Under the pieces are notes generated by a model. The model was given only the letters and a program-made list of their open reading frames with translations, was not told the origin of the DNA and did not search any database. Positions 1-7,708 of a stretch of 64,000 nt of DNA are shown here, in pieces. A program made the translations under genes and the position numbers. The DNA comes from Paenibacillus taichungensis (GTDB taxonomy: Bacteria > Bacillota > Bacilli > Paenibacillales > Paenibacillaceae), in NCBI RefSeq assembly GCF_013359905.1, contig NZ_JABMCC010000112.1, positions 434,001 through 498,000 of the forward strand, read 5' to 3'. The first letter of the stretch is position 1; every line of letters begins with the position of its first letter.

Positions 1-2729
1 ACATCACTTGTTGTATCCACGACTTTGACAAAGTTCTTGTTATCGTTGGATACTTCGATCTTGTATTTAATGCCTCCACTCCACATGGACATTTCCAGCT
101 TACGGATCACAGCGGTCGCCCCCAGATCCACTTGCCACCAACTATCCACACTTTGGTCTGTTCCCCATGAAGTAGTGGGGTCACTGTCAATCGCTCCCCC
201 AGGCGAGTTGTCTTTTCCACCACCAGTACCGGCACTGCTTGATGCGGTAGCTGTTTTACCTGTTGTTAATGCCTCCAGCAAAACAAGGTTGTTATGGGCT
301 TTCTGAAGTATTGTCAGAGCCTCCTGCACTTCCGATTGTATGGCATCCTGCTTGTCTCTGACCGTGATTGCCGATAACAATGCCGCTTTCAGGTTTGCCC
401 AGCTTCGCTGAGTATACGAAGATTCGGTCAGCTGCTGGATTTCACCGATAAACTGTGTCAGCTCCGTTTTGTCTACGTTGGACAACCCATGGATGGCTGC
501 TTCCACTTGTTTTGCTGCTGTATTCACTTCGGTCTGGGTGGCTCTTGGATCTATCATAACCTGTTCTGCACGAGTAAGAGCCTTGGTCAGAACAGCCCAT
601 GTTGCAGCAGACCAATCTGCTTGTTTATATGTTTTGGCTTCGGCAATGATTGCCTCGAGACCGTTCCGATTCGCCGCTATAACATCAAGCTGCTGCATAA
701 CCTCATGAAGAGCGGCAGTCGCAGCGTCCGTATCCTGTTGGGTTATACCACCAGATGTATAAGCCAATTTGTACGTATTCTCAGCTGCTGCAATGGCTGG
801 AGCGAGTGTGGTCCAGCTTTCAGATGTAAAATCACTGGATTCCAGCGCCTTTGCACGTGTAATCGCTGCCGACAGCTCTTTCCGATCTGCGGGCAGATTG
901 TCCAGGCCGCGTTTGTACACATCCAGCGATGGCAGGGCACGCCCTTCATACGAGTAACCGCCATTCGCCGGATATTCGTCATAATCGAACATGGCGTGAT
1001 TCTCCCATGCGTCTCCCTCGGAAGCAATCCAGCCTACATTGGCCGCAATCCATGCAGGCTCCCAATAGAAGAACCCCGCTCCCTTCTGATTTGGAACTTG
1101 TGAGATCATGTCCATAATGCCTGCAATCGCATCATATTGTCCCTGCACAGTTGCCGGGAAGGTAGCACCTCCCACATTCAGCGTTTCCGGATTGCCAATA
1201 ATATTGCCGTGAGCGTCCCCGTTTTTATACGAGAAAGGGTAGGACGTCTCAGCGATAATGACTTCTTTTCCATATTTCGCGGATACCTCATTCATCGTTT
1301 TGCGCACATCTGCGAATGTTCCGTGCCAGAATGGATAATAGGAAAGGCCGATAATATCGTACTCCAAATGACGTTTCTGCAATTCACCGAAGTACCAGTC
1401 AAATGTATCGGCTTTCCCCCCTTCAGCCAGATGGATCATGATTTGAACCTGATCTCCGCCTTGGATACTTCGAACGCCATCCACTCCTCGCTGAAGTAAG
1501 GCAACGTTCTCATCAAAGTCGACATTACTCTTCAATCCGTTTAACACGCCGCTGTTGATTTCGTTACCGATCTGTACCATATCGGGCATCGCGCCCGCAT
1601 TCTTCATCTCGCTTACCACTTCACGCGTGTAATCATATACAGCGGTCTTCAGTTCATCAAATGAAAGGTTTTCCCAGGCCTTCGGACGAAGCTGTTGACC
1701 GGGATGCGCCCATTCATCGGAATAATGGAAGTCGAGCAGGATCTTCATGCCTTTCTCTTTTACCCGCTGGGCCAGACGAATCACATCTTCTTTGTCGTTG
1801 TACCCATTGGATTTCTGTGGATCATTCCACAGTCGAAGCCGCACATAGTTCACGCCACGATCTTTGAGAATATCGAGCAGATCGCGTTCTGCTCCATTGC
1901 TGTCCAGATAATAACCTCCATTATCCTCAATGGCTGTTAACGTGGAAATATCCACCCCTCTGATAAAATCACTGCGATATCCTTCTACCGTAACGGTAGC
2001 TTCAGGTTGAATGGGAGCCCCATATACATCACCCGTAACGGTAAAGCTGCCTGCTGATGCATATTGTGAAGGGGCAACTTCCTCCCATGCCACCGGGACA
2101 AGGCCCGATTTCCCGTTCTGGTAATGTGCCATGACTTTTGCTGGCAGAACAGGAGCAGTACGACTTACGGTAGACACGTTGACTGGATCATATTTCACGA
2201 TGTCTGCCGGGTTCCGTACCTCTTCCTCTCCCCAGATTTGAAACTCGGAAATGCCAGGCCACCAGTCGGTACCAGCATAATAAGGAATCGTGACCTTCAC
2301 ATACTGAACCGCATCTGCCTGAAAATCCAGATTGACCTGTGATTCCGCTTTATCGTTGGCAGAGTGATCTGCCACAGATGTCCATGTATTTCCGTCCTCA
2401 GAAACTTCAACCAAAAACTTCACAACCTCGTTTTCATCCTTCCACTTTAGTTCCGCACCGGAAAGGTTGTATGAAGCCCCCAAGTTTACCGTCAGCCAAT
2501 GCGGTTGATCTACTGAAGTAGGACTGTCCGCACTCCATTTTGTATTTCCATTGCCATCCACCGCTTTTTCTTTATAGCCCTCCCATTGTAGATCTTCTGA
2601 ACTGACCGTAACCGCCTTATTCAGCGCAACGTTTACTTTCGCCGCTGCCGCTGCGGGCCGAACTACCAGACCCAAATCACAGAACAACATCAGTAATACG
2701 AGACAGCCGCTTATGTATCTTTTGTGCAC
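1..2729 (-). CDS. Secreted modular GH53 arabinogalactan endo-beta-1,4-galactanase (3' end off the window)
   Basis: A secreted enzyme predicted to cut beta-1,4-galactan side chains of pectin. The frame is open for 909 codons and runs off base 1. Order of parts: signal peptide (about residues 1-32, ending in an Ala-rich stretch), an F5/8C (CBM32-like) domain (about 35-170), a Big_4 Ig-like domain (about 180-250), the GH53 catalytic domain (about 255-600), about three FIVAR helical repeats (about 605-820), and a second F5/8C domain that is cut off. GH53 signs are GVDIST, YVRLRLWNDP, LLDFHYSDEWAHPG, the acid/base Glu in QIGNEIN and the nucleophile Glu in IIAETSYPF. The GTG start at 2729 has AGGGGGAG seven bases upstream; an in-frame ATG at 2750 has no such site. 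A cre-like operator lies upstream. Family call is firm; the missing C-terminus may hold wall-anchoring modules. Confidence 0.9.
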   Translation of the reverse strand, partial: MHKRYISGCLVLLMLFCDLGLVVRPAAAAAKVNVALNKAVTVSSEDLQWEGYKEKAVDGNGNTKWSADSPTSVDQPHWLTVNLGASYNLSGAELKWKDENEVVKFLVEVSEDGNTWTSVADHSANDKAESQVNLDFQADAVQYVKVTIPYYAGTDWWPGISEFQIWGEEEVRNPADIVKYDPVNVSTVSRTAPVLPAKVMAHYQNGKSGLVPVAWEEVAPSQYASAGSFTVTGDVYGAPIQPEATVTVEGYRSDFIRGVDISTLTAIEDNGGYYLDSNGAERDLLDILKDRGVNYVRLRLWNDPQKSNGYNDKEDVIRLAQRVKEKGMKILLDFHYSDEWAHPGQQLRPKAWENLSFDELKTAVYDYTREVVSEMKNAGAMPDMVQIGNEINSGVLNGLKSNVDFDENVALLQRGVDGVRSIQGGDQVQIMIHLAEGGKADTFDWYFGELQKRHLEYDIIGLSYYPFWHGTFADVRKTMNEVSAKYGKEVIIAETSYPFSYKNGDAHGNIIGNPETLNVGGATFPATVQGQYDAIAGIMDMISQVPNQKGAGFFYWEPAWIAANVGWIASEGDAWENHAMFDYDEYPANGGYSYEGRALPSLDVYKRGLDNLPADRKELSAAITRAKALESSDFTSESWTTLAPAIAAAENTYKLAYTSGGITQQDTDAATAALHEVMQQLDVIAANRNGLEAIIAEAKTYKQADWSAATWAVLTKALTRAEQVMIDPRATQTEVNTAAKQVEAAIHGLSNVDKTELTQFIGEIQQLTESSYTQRSWANLKAALLSAITVRDKQDAIQSEVQEALTILQKAHNNLVLLEALTTGKTATASSSAGTGGGKDNSPGGAIDSDPTTSWGTDQSVDSWWQVDLGATAVIRKLEMSMWSGGIKYKIEVSNDNKNFVKVVDTTSD

Positions 2730-2795
2730 GCTTGATCTCCCCCTTATCATTTGTTTGGTCACCTTTGAACAATGAATGTTGTAAATCATTATCAT

Positions 2796-2810
2796 TGTAA
2801 GCGCTTTACA
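2796..2810 (-). promoter_or_regulatory. cre-like / LacI-family operator upstream of the galactanase
   Basis: The 15-base element TGTAAGCGCTTTACA is a near-perfect dyad 67 bases upstream of the galactanase start. It resembles the CcpA cre site but carries one extra base in its right arm. A CcpA or local LacI-type sugar repressor is plausible for a polysaccharide-degrading enzyme. No regulator gene is adjacent in the window. Confidence 0.55.
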
Positions 2811-2910
2811 TCAAACGAGGACACGGTATTATGCCAAGGAAACAGCAGTTATTTTAACACATCGAATGGTAATTCCTTGCTCACTGTGGATCGATTCCCA
2901 TTCCTAACAA

Positions 2911-2956
2911 AAAAAATCTGTCCCTCTGTCTGATTAGGCAGATTGGAACAGATTTT
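2911..2956 (-). terminator. Intrinsic terminator of the YceI gene
   Basis: The arms AAAATCTGTCCC (2913-2924) and GGAACAGATTTT (2945-2956) pair with one wobble. On the minus strand they are followed by a run of T. The hairpin sits 16 bases after the YceI stop codon. Confidence 0.8.
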
Positions 2957-2971
2957 AGCCATACTATATGC

Positions 2972-3691
2972 TTACTTGCTGAGCTTCAGCTCCAGTTGAA
3001 CCTGAATGTCATTTTCAGTAGAAAGGACCACCGAATGTGGATTCTCCATACCAAAATCTTCAAAGGTAACCATCGTTGTGGCGGACAACAACACCTGATC
3101 ATTTTCGTAAGCAGCTTTTACGTCAAACGTAACCTCTTTCTCAATCCCTTTTACCGTTAGGGTTCCGTTCATTTTAAAGTCTACGGTCTGCCCTGCCGGC
3201 CATTCCGTTGGTACACCTTCAAATGAGGTAGCCGTAAATGCAGCTTGTGGATGGGTGGAAACATCGAAGAAATCAGCTTCTTTCACATGTCCATCCCGCT
3301 GGCTATTGCCTGAATCAATGTCACTCATCTCGATCTGTCCATCCGCTTTCATCTGGGACGCATCGTCTACATTAAGAGTCAAGTTACCACTAACCTGCTC
3401 GTCCGCAAAATTGACCGTCTCCCGGGATGTCGTTACCGAAAAATATACTTTCGAACCTTCGCTGATGCTCCAGTCTCCATTCAATTGCTCTGCTCCCGCT
3501 GCAACGTTGGAAACGCTTGTACCGCTATCCGATCCGGCTTCCGTTGTGGAAGCTGCAGTGCTGGCAGGCAGCACCTGTTCAATCTCAACATTGTTGCCCA
3601 GGTAACTGTTCGCGAAATAGTACCCTCCGCCCCCAAGAATGACGATTGCTGCCGCTCCTGAGATCATCCATGTTTTTGTCTTCTTATTCAT
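2972..3691 (-). CDS. YceI-domain protein with N-terminal membrane anchor
   Basis: A 239-residue protein with one hydrophobic segment near the N-terminus (about residues 8-25), a Ser/Thr/Ala-rich linker and a YceI-like lipocalin-fold domain in the C-terminal 170 residues. YceI domains bind isoprenoid or other lipid ligands. Family features seen are the opening GDWSISEGSKVYFSV, the GHVKEADFFDVSTHPQAAF segment and GTLTVKGIEKEVTFDV. The ATG at 3691 follows GGAGGAAATAGAG; an ATG five codons further upstream lies inside that ribosome binding site and is rejected. It diverges from the two-component system next door, so it could be a target of it; that is inference. Confidence 0.85.
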   Translation of the reverse strand: MNKKTKTWMISGAAAIVILGGGGYYFANSYLGNNVEIEQVLPASTAASTTEAGSDSGTSVSNVAAGAEQLNGDWSISEGSKVYFSVTTSRETVNFADEQVSGNLTLNVDDASQMKADGQIEMSDIDSGNSQRDGHVKEADFFDVSTHPQAAFTATSFEGVPTEWPAGQTVDFKMNGTLTVKGIEKEVTFDVKAAYENDQVLLSATTMVTFEDFGMENPHSVVLSTENDIQVQLELKLSK

Positions 3692-3881
3692 CTCTATTTC
3701 CTCCAATGGGTAACTGTATAAGTTGGTTATTTATCAGCATCTTACCAGCCCAATGTGTCAGGATGACGTCAAGAAATGATGTGCAACGCATTTTTTTCTG
3801 AAAATAATTGCCTCATTGGCATTGTGCTTCCGCTCATGTAAAATCAGTACACAAGCTTCTGAAGTGAAAGGAGACACCTTC

Positions 3882-4568
3882 TTGAAATCCATACTTATCG
3901 TCGAAGATGAACAAGCCATTGCCCGTGTGCTGGCTGCCTATCTTCGAAAAGCGGGATTCGACGTTCGTCATGCAGCGGATGGCCCCACCGCCCTAACTTT
4001 ATTTGATTCGGATGTGCCTTCCTTGGTATTGCTGGATGTGATGCTGCCCGGAATGGACGGTTGGGATCTGCTACGAATCATCCGCCAAAAAAGTGCTTGT
4101 CCCGTCATCATGTTAACAGCACTGGATGATATTCAGGACCGTCTTAATGGGCTGAATGCCGGTGCTGACGATTATATGAGCAAACCCTTTGTGCCTGAGG
4201 AAGTGGTCGCCAGAGTCAATGCTGTGCTTCGCCGCAATCCACACTGGACAGCTGAAGGTGAAGGCAAACGTTATTTTGGTAATCTGGTCATTGATCTGGC
4301 TGCCAAACAGGTACTTTTGAACGGTGCCGAGGTTGCACTCACACCACGTGATTTGTCACTGCTCCTGTTTCTATCAGAATACCCCAACCGCACATTCACC
4401 CGGGACCATCTGATTGAACAGGTATGGGGCATGGATTATGACGGAAGTGACCGGGCTGTGGACCTGTCGATCAAACGGCTGCGTCAGGCGTTATCCCACT
4501 GGCTGCCTGAAATGGGAGAAATCCGGACTTTACGGGGAATGGGGTATCAATTTTGGATCGCCAACTAA
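3882..4568 (+). CDS. OmpR/PhoB-family response regulator
   Basis: A 228-residue DNA-binding response regulator. The receiver domain covers about residues 1-115, with the phospho-acceptor Asp52 in LVLLDVMLPGMDGW, acidic residues E8/D9 and the Lys in SKPF. The C-terminal winged helix spans about 130-225 and includes LTPRDLSLLLFLSEYPNRTFTRDHLIEQVWG and the final RTLRGMGYQF. The chosen start is the TTG at 3882, preceded by AAAGGAG at normal spacing, giving the typical beginning MKSILIVEDE. The gene overlaps the downstream kinase by 16 bases, so the pair is translationally coupled. The signal sensed is unknown. Confidence 0.9.
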   Translation: MKSILIVEDEQAIARVLAAYLRKAGFDVRHAADGPTALTLFDSDVPSLVLLDVMLPGMDGWDLLRIIRQKSACPVIMLTALDDIQDRLNGLNAGADDYMSKPFVPEEVVARVNAVLRRNPHWTAEGEGKRYFGNLVIDLAAKQVLLNGAEVALTPRDLSLLLFLSEYPNRTFTRDHLIEQVWGMDYDGSDRAVDLSIKRLRQALSHWLPEMGEIRTLRGMGYQFWIAN

Positions 4569-6016
4569 AACGAAATACAACCAAACGTAAAACATCCATT
4601 CTGTCCTACTGGACGCTTCGATATTTTCTAATCCTCTGCATTGGTTTCACCATTATTGTTGCAGGGGCACTTTACTGGATCAGAACTACTTCCATTGAAA
4701 AAGGTCTCAAAACGGCCCAGCTGCTAGGGTTGGAAATTGCCGAAAAGGTAACGGGAGCGGAAAACAAACTCCATATTCCCCCGGATCTCGACAGGCTCGT
4801 GGACAAGCGAACCAAGCTTTTCAATACAGATAATTACTTTTGTATTATGGTGCTTGACAACAATAATCAATTGATCTATTCCAAACCAAAAATGACGCAG
4901 CAAGATGTATATAATCGGCTGTCTGATGACCTACGCGAACCAAGAAACAAAAAATTCGCCGGGGTGACGGTCAACGTCACAGATGACGATCAGACACTCG
5001 GTAAAGTGTGGGTCATGCAGTCCAAAAAGTCCATTGCATACAATCCGGAAACGATGCTTGTGGTATGCATCCTGTTCGTGGCTTTAATTCTGTGTGGTTG
5101 GTTTACAATCTACCTCCTGTCCCGCAAGCTCTCCAGGCCTATTCGTCAAGTCGCCCATGCCGCAGAGCAGATTCGAAACGGAAACTATGAAGTCAATTTG
5201 GATCTGAACACACGAGAACGGGAGATGAATGAACTCGTTGAATCTTTTCGCGAGATGTCTATCCGTTTGCAGCAATTGGAGGAATGGCGTGCCCTGTCAC
5301 TTGCTGGGGTAACCCATGAATTGAAAACACCGGTAACGTCCATTAAAGGACTCGTGATGGCTGTCCGGGACGATATTGTCAGTCCGGAGGAAGCGAAGGA
5401 ATTCCTGGACATCGCACTCAAAGAATCGGAACGAATGGAACGTATGGTCGCTGACCTGCTGGATTACAATGCGATGAGCGCTGGAAGTGTTGCTGTTCGT
5501 CGGGAACGCATAGATCTGAATTTGCTGGTGGGTGAAATTATGTATCAGTGGAAAATCGCTTATGAGGACAAGTCTCCCGAGATTGAATTGCACACACCTT
5601 CGGGTACGCTCTATACCATCGGTGATGCCCTTCGCATTCAGCAGATTATTGTCAACCTGCTCAATAATGGACTGCAAGCTGCCGCTTCCGATCAAGCTGC
5701 CGTCTTTCATATCCGTTTGCGCGCTGAGGCGGACAACTTGTTTGTTGATGTGCAGGATAACGGTACGGGTATCACTAAAGAAGATCAACCCAAGATCTTC
5801 GAACGTTTCTACCGTGGTGAGATCAAAAAACGCCGTACCCGCGGGTTAGGTCTGGGACTAACCTATAGCCGCTTGCTTGCTCGAGCTCAGGAAGGGGATT
5901 TATCCCTGACCTCCAGCAGTCCTGAAGGCAGCCTTTTCACCTTAACTTTGCCACGATGGTCTGGTCCTGAAAAAACAGAGATAGAACCATCTTACCGCGC
6001 AACGGCTAACGCGTAG
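4553..6016 (+). CDS. Sensor histidine kinase (HAMP-HisKA-HATPase)
   Basis: A 487-residue membrane kinase partnered with the regulator it overlaps. Transmembrane segments lie at about 21-43 and 168-190 and bracket an extracytoplasmic sensor of about 125 residues. A HAMP linker follows, then the phospho-acceptor His255 in GVTHELKTPVTSIKG. The ATP-binding domain has an N box (IVNLLNNGLQAA), a G1 box (DVQDNGTGI) and a G2 box (RGLGLGLTYS). The start is a TTG at 4553 inside the regulator gene, with ATGGGG upstream. The sensor domain has no motif I recognise, so the stimulus is open. Confidence 0.9.
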   Translation: MDRQLKRNTTKRKTSILSYWTLRYFLILCIGFTIIVAGALYWIRTTSIEKGLKTAQLLGLEIAEKVTGAENKLHIPPDLDRLVDKRTKLFNTDNYFCIMVLDNNNQLIYSKPKMTQQDVYNRLSDDLREPRNKKFAGVTVNVTDDDQTLGKVWVMQSKKSIAYNPETMLVVCILFVALILCGWFTIYLLSRKLSRPIRQVAHAAEQIRNGNYEVNLDLNTREREMNELVESFREMSIRLQQLEEWRALSLAGVTHELKTPVTSIKGLVMAVRDDIVSPEEAKEFLDIALKESERMERMVADLLDYNAMSAGSVAVRRERIDLNLLVGEIMYQWKIAYEDKSPEIELHTPSGTLYTIGDALRIQQIIVNLLNNGLQAAASDQAAVFHIRLRAEADNLFVDVQDNGTGITKEDQPKIFERFYRGEIKKRRTRGLGLGLTYSRLLARAQEGDLSLTSSSPEGSLFTLTLPRWSGPEKTEIEPSYRATANA

Positions 6017-6104
6017 CAGGACACGATGTCTGCATCTTATAAACGGGCTTTCTTCATCTGCCAAAGAACCAAGAACAAACGGCCCATGTAAATGCTGAAA
6101 TATC

Positions 6105-6142
6105 GAATAGCCCGACATTCCTTCATAGGAACCGGGCTATTC
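6105..6142. terminator. Hairpin between the convergent kinase and AAA ATPase genes
   Basis: GAATAGCCCG (6105-6114) and CGGGCTATTC (6133-6142) form a perfect 10-bp stem in the gap between two convergent genes. Neither side has a strong T run, so it is a probable but weak bidirectional terminator. Confidence 0.5.
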
Positions 6143-6178
6143 ATAATGTGACAGTAGTCGGTGATATTCATATACAAG

Positions 6179-6991
6179 CTAAGTGGTCAGTACTCGCGGC
6201 ATATATTCTGCATACGCGTCATTAATGAACTGCTCATGTAATCGACTGCTGGCAATAATGGCTTTCCGCTTGGCTTTTAAAACAATCTGCTCCACATCCG
6301 CATAACTGCATCCTGTGAGGCGTTCACACATGAATTCTTCCAGTCGGCTCTCCTGCTCAAACTGCCCCATCAGCTTGTTAATATATAATCTACGGCTCGA
6401 GTCATCCGGCATCCCATAAGTCATTTTGGTATCAAATCGCCGCCATATCGCATGATCCAGCTGTGTCTCCAGATTCGTAGCGGCAACCAGAATGCTGTCA
6501 CCATCGAATTCATCAAGACACTGCAACAATGTATTGACGACACGAGCCATTTCTTTAACCTCATCATTACTTTCACGTGTACGACCTACGGCATCAAATT
6601 CATCTAGAAATAGCACACAGGGGTTAGCCCGTGCATATTCGAATAGTTTACGGACATTGCTTCCCGTCTCCCCTAGATGGCTATGAATAATGGCATCGAG
6701 TCTCACAAGAACCAGCGGAAGCTGAAGTCGGTGTGCAAGATGGAAAGCAGTTAGTGTTTTGCCTGTTCCCGGAGGACCAAACATCACCATTTTGTTCGGC
6801 ATTGGCACATCATGTTCTGCAAACTGATCTTTCATACCGAGAATGGTAATAAACTCCCCCACCACCCGTTCATTGTCAGCGGAGAATACAATATGCTTTG
6901 CCTTGCGTCCACACTCTTTCGGTGAATAAAAAGCGGCCATATCGATGCCTTTAGCTCGGGGTATCCGATTTATATGGTTGGTTTTGCTCAT
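6179..6991 (-). CDS. Stand-alone AAA-family ATPase
   Basis: A 270-residue single-domain AAA ATPase. The Walker A motif GPPGTGKT lies near residue 72 and Walker B is VLFLDEFDAVGR. A sensor-1 Asn occurs in VAATNLE and the arginine-finger region is AIWRRFDTKM. The N-terminus is short (about 45 residues) and shows no transmembrane segment or protease fused to it, unlike FtsH. The ribosome binding site GAAGGAG is about 11 bases from the ATG. The gene is monocistronic, and 87 bases upstream lies a perfect Zur/Fur-type palindrome at 7078-7102, which suggests metal-dependent control. The substrate is unknown. A remodelling or chaperone role is what the family suggests. Confidence 0.8.
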   Translation of the reverse strand: MSKTNHINRIPRAKGIDMAAFYSPKECGRKAKHIVFSADNERVVGEFITILGMKDQFAEHDVPMPNKMVMFGPPGTGKTLTAFHLAHRLQLPLVLVRLDAIIHSHLGETGSNVRKLFEYARANPCVLFLDEFDAVGRTRESNDEVKEMARVVNTLLQCLDEFDGDSILVAATNLETQLDHAIWRRFDTKMTYGMPDDSSRRLYINKLMGQFEQESRLEEFMCERLTGCSYADVEQIVLKAKRKAIIASSRLHEQFINDAYAEYMPRVLTT

Positions 6992-7077
6992 CGTTGATCG
7001 TTCTCCTTCTTCTATGTCTCAAGGGATCATCCAAGTTAAATACTGTCGATGCAATCTCATTCATAAGTTAATGATCT

Positions 7078-7102
7078 TTTAATAGTAATTATTACTATTA
7101 AA
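7078..7102. promoter_or_regulatory. Zur-like Fur-family operator between the AAA ATPase and DUF1540 genes
   Basis: A perfect 12-1-12 palindrome whose core TAGTAATTATTACTA matches the Bacillus Zur box pattern TCGTAATNATTACGA at 12 of 14 positions. The core differs more from the Fur pattern, which has TGATAAT half-sites. It lies 87 bases before the AAA start and 255 bases before the DUF1540 start, so it most likely controls the ATPase. Confidence 0.6.
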
Positions 7103-7177
7103 TCATAACATAATATGGCCTCTTTGCAAAGTTTATGTGACTTGTCCATCATTTTGCGTAAGGTCTCGTCCAACTTG

Positions 7178-7271
7178 TTGCAAGCGGCAGTAAAATTTGC
7201 TATTCTAAATATGCATCGTTGTGTATAACGCAAAAAAGCCCTCTATTTACTCGAGAGAGCACAAATTTTTT
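7178..7271 (+). promoter_or_regulatory. Putative promoter and hairpin leader of the DUF1540 gene
   Basis: TTGCAA (7178-7183), a 17-base spacer and TATTCT (7201-7206) form a weak sigma-A promoter. The leader then has a hairpin, GCCCTCT paired with AGAGAGC, followed after a few bases by six T (7266-7271). On the opposite strand the same hairpin is followed directly by T6, so it may instead stop antisense transcription. The 6992-7356 gap otherwise holds only the Zur-like palindrome and a 12-base direct repeat. Confidence 0.35.
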
Positions 7272-7356
7272 CCAGATTTGCAAGCGGCAACTTGCCAATT
7301 CCGGATGTTATTTTTATACCAACGAATGTAATCCAATCAAAGTGAGGTTATCAATC

Positions 7357-7509
7357 ATGGCAAAAGACGTATTATGTGAGGTTAATTCTTGTCGTCACTG
7401 GGCTCAAGAGAACAAATGCAACGCATCTTCAATCTACATCGTGAGTCACAGTTCCAAAAAAGTAAGTGAATCCGCTGAAACGGATTGCAAAACATTTGAA
7501 GTAAAATAA
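7357..7509 (+). CDS. Small Cys-rich DUF1540 protein
   Basis: A 50-residue protein with cysteines at 7, 12, 21 and 44, the spacing expected of DUF1540 metal-binding-type small proteins. The ATG at 7357 is preceded by GTGAGG at about nine bases, and the gene ends just before a good intrinsic terminator. The frame is open further upstream to 7219, but that extension lies in the leader. Function is unknown for the family. The four cysteines, together with a Zur-like operator in the divergent promoter region, make zinc or iron binding a reasonable guess. Confidence 0.8.
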   Translation: MAKDVLCEVNSCRHWAQENKCNASSIYIVSHSSKKVSESAETDCKTFEVK

Positions 7510-7528
7510 AATTCAAATGGTACAAGTT

Positions 7529-7560
7529 AAAGGAGCCCTCGCGGTTCCTTTTTCTTTTTC
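7529..7560 (+). terminator. Intrinsic terminator of the DUF1540 gene
   Basis: AAAGGAGCC (7529-7537) pairs with GGTTCCTTT (7543-7551), followed by a T-rich tract. Confidence 0.8.
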
Positions 7561-7574
7561 TATTGTAACAAGAA

Positions 7575-7589
7575 TGATAATTATTATCA
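7575..7589 (+). promoter_or_regulatory. Perfect Fur box upstream of the HpaB-family monooxygenase
   Basis: TGATAATTATTATCA matches the 7-1-7 Fur consensus TGATAATNATTATCA at 14 of 14 positions, 120 bases before the start codon. No strong -35/-10 pair was recognised around it. Iron-limited expression of the monooxygenase is the direct prediction. Confidence 0.8.
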
Positions 7590-7708
7590 AGCTCTTTTCT
7601 ACAAAATCTGAACTCTCCTCTCTTCATGCACATTGGACTGCCTATTGACGTACACTACGAGAGCAGTCAAACTGCCCATGAACGAATAGACCATAGAGGT
7701 GAGTAACG

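Noticed and set aside
489..1103. Plus-strand frame of about 200 codons opposite the galactanase.
   Set aside because: Low-complexity Cys/Arg-rich translation with no start signal, antisense to a clear GH53-FIVAR coding sequence.
2780..2794. A 12/14 Fur-like match upstream of the galactanase.
   Set aside because: Two mismatches fall in one half-site, it almost abuts the better cre-like dyad, and iron control of a galactanase has no support.
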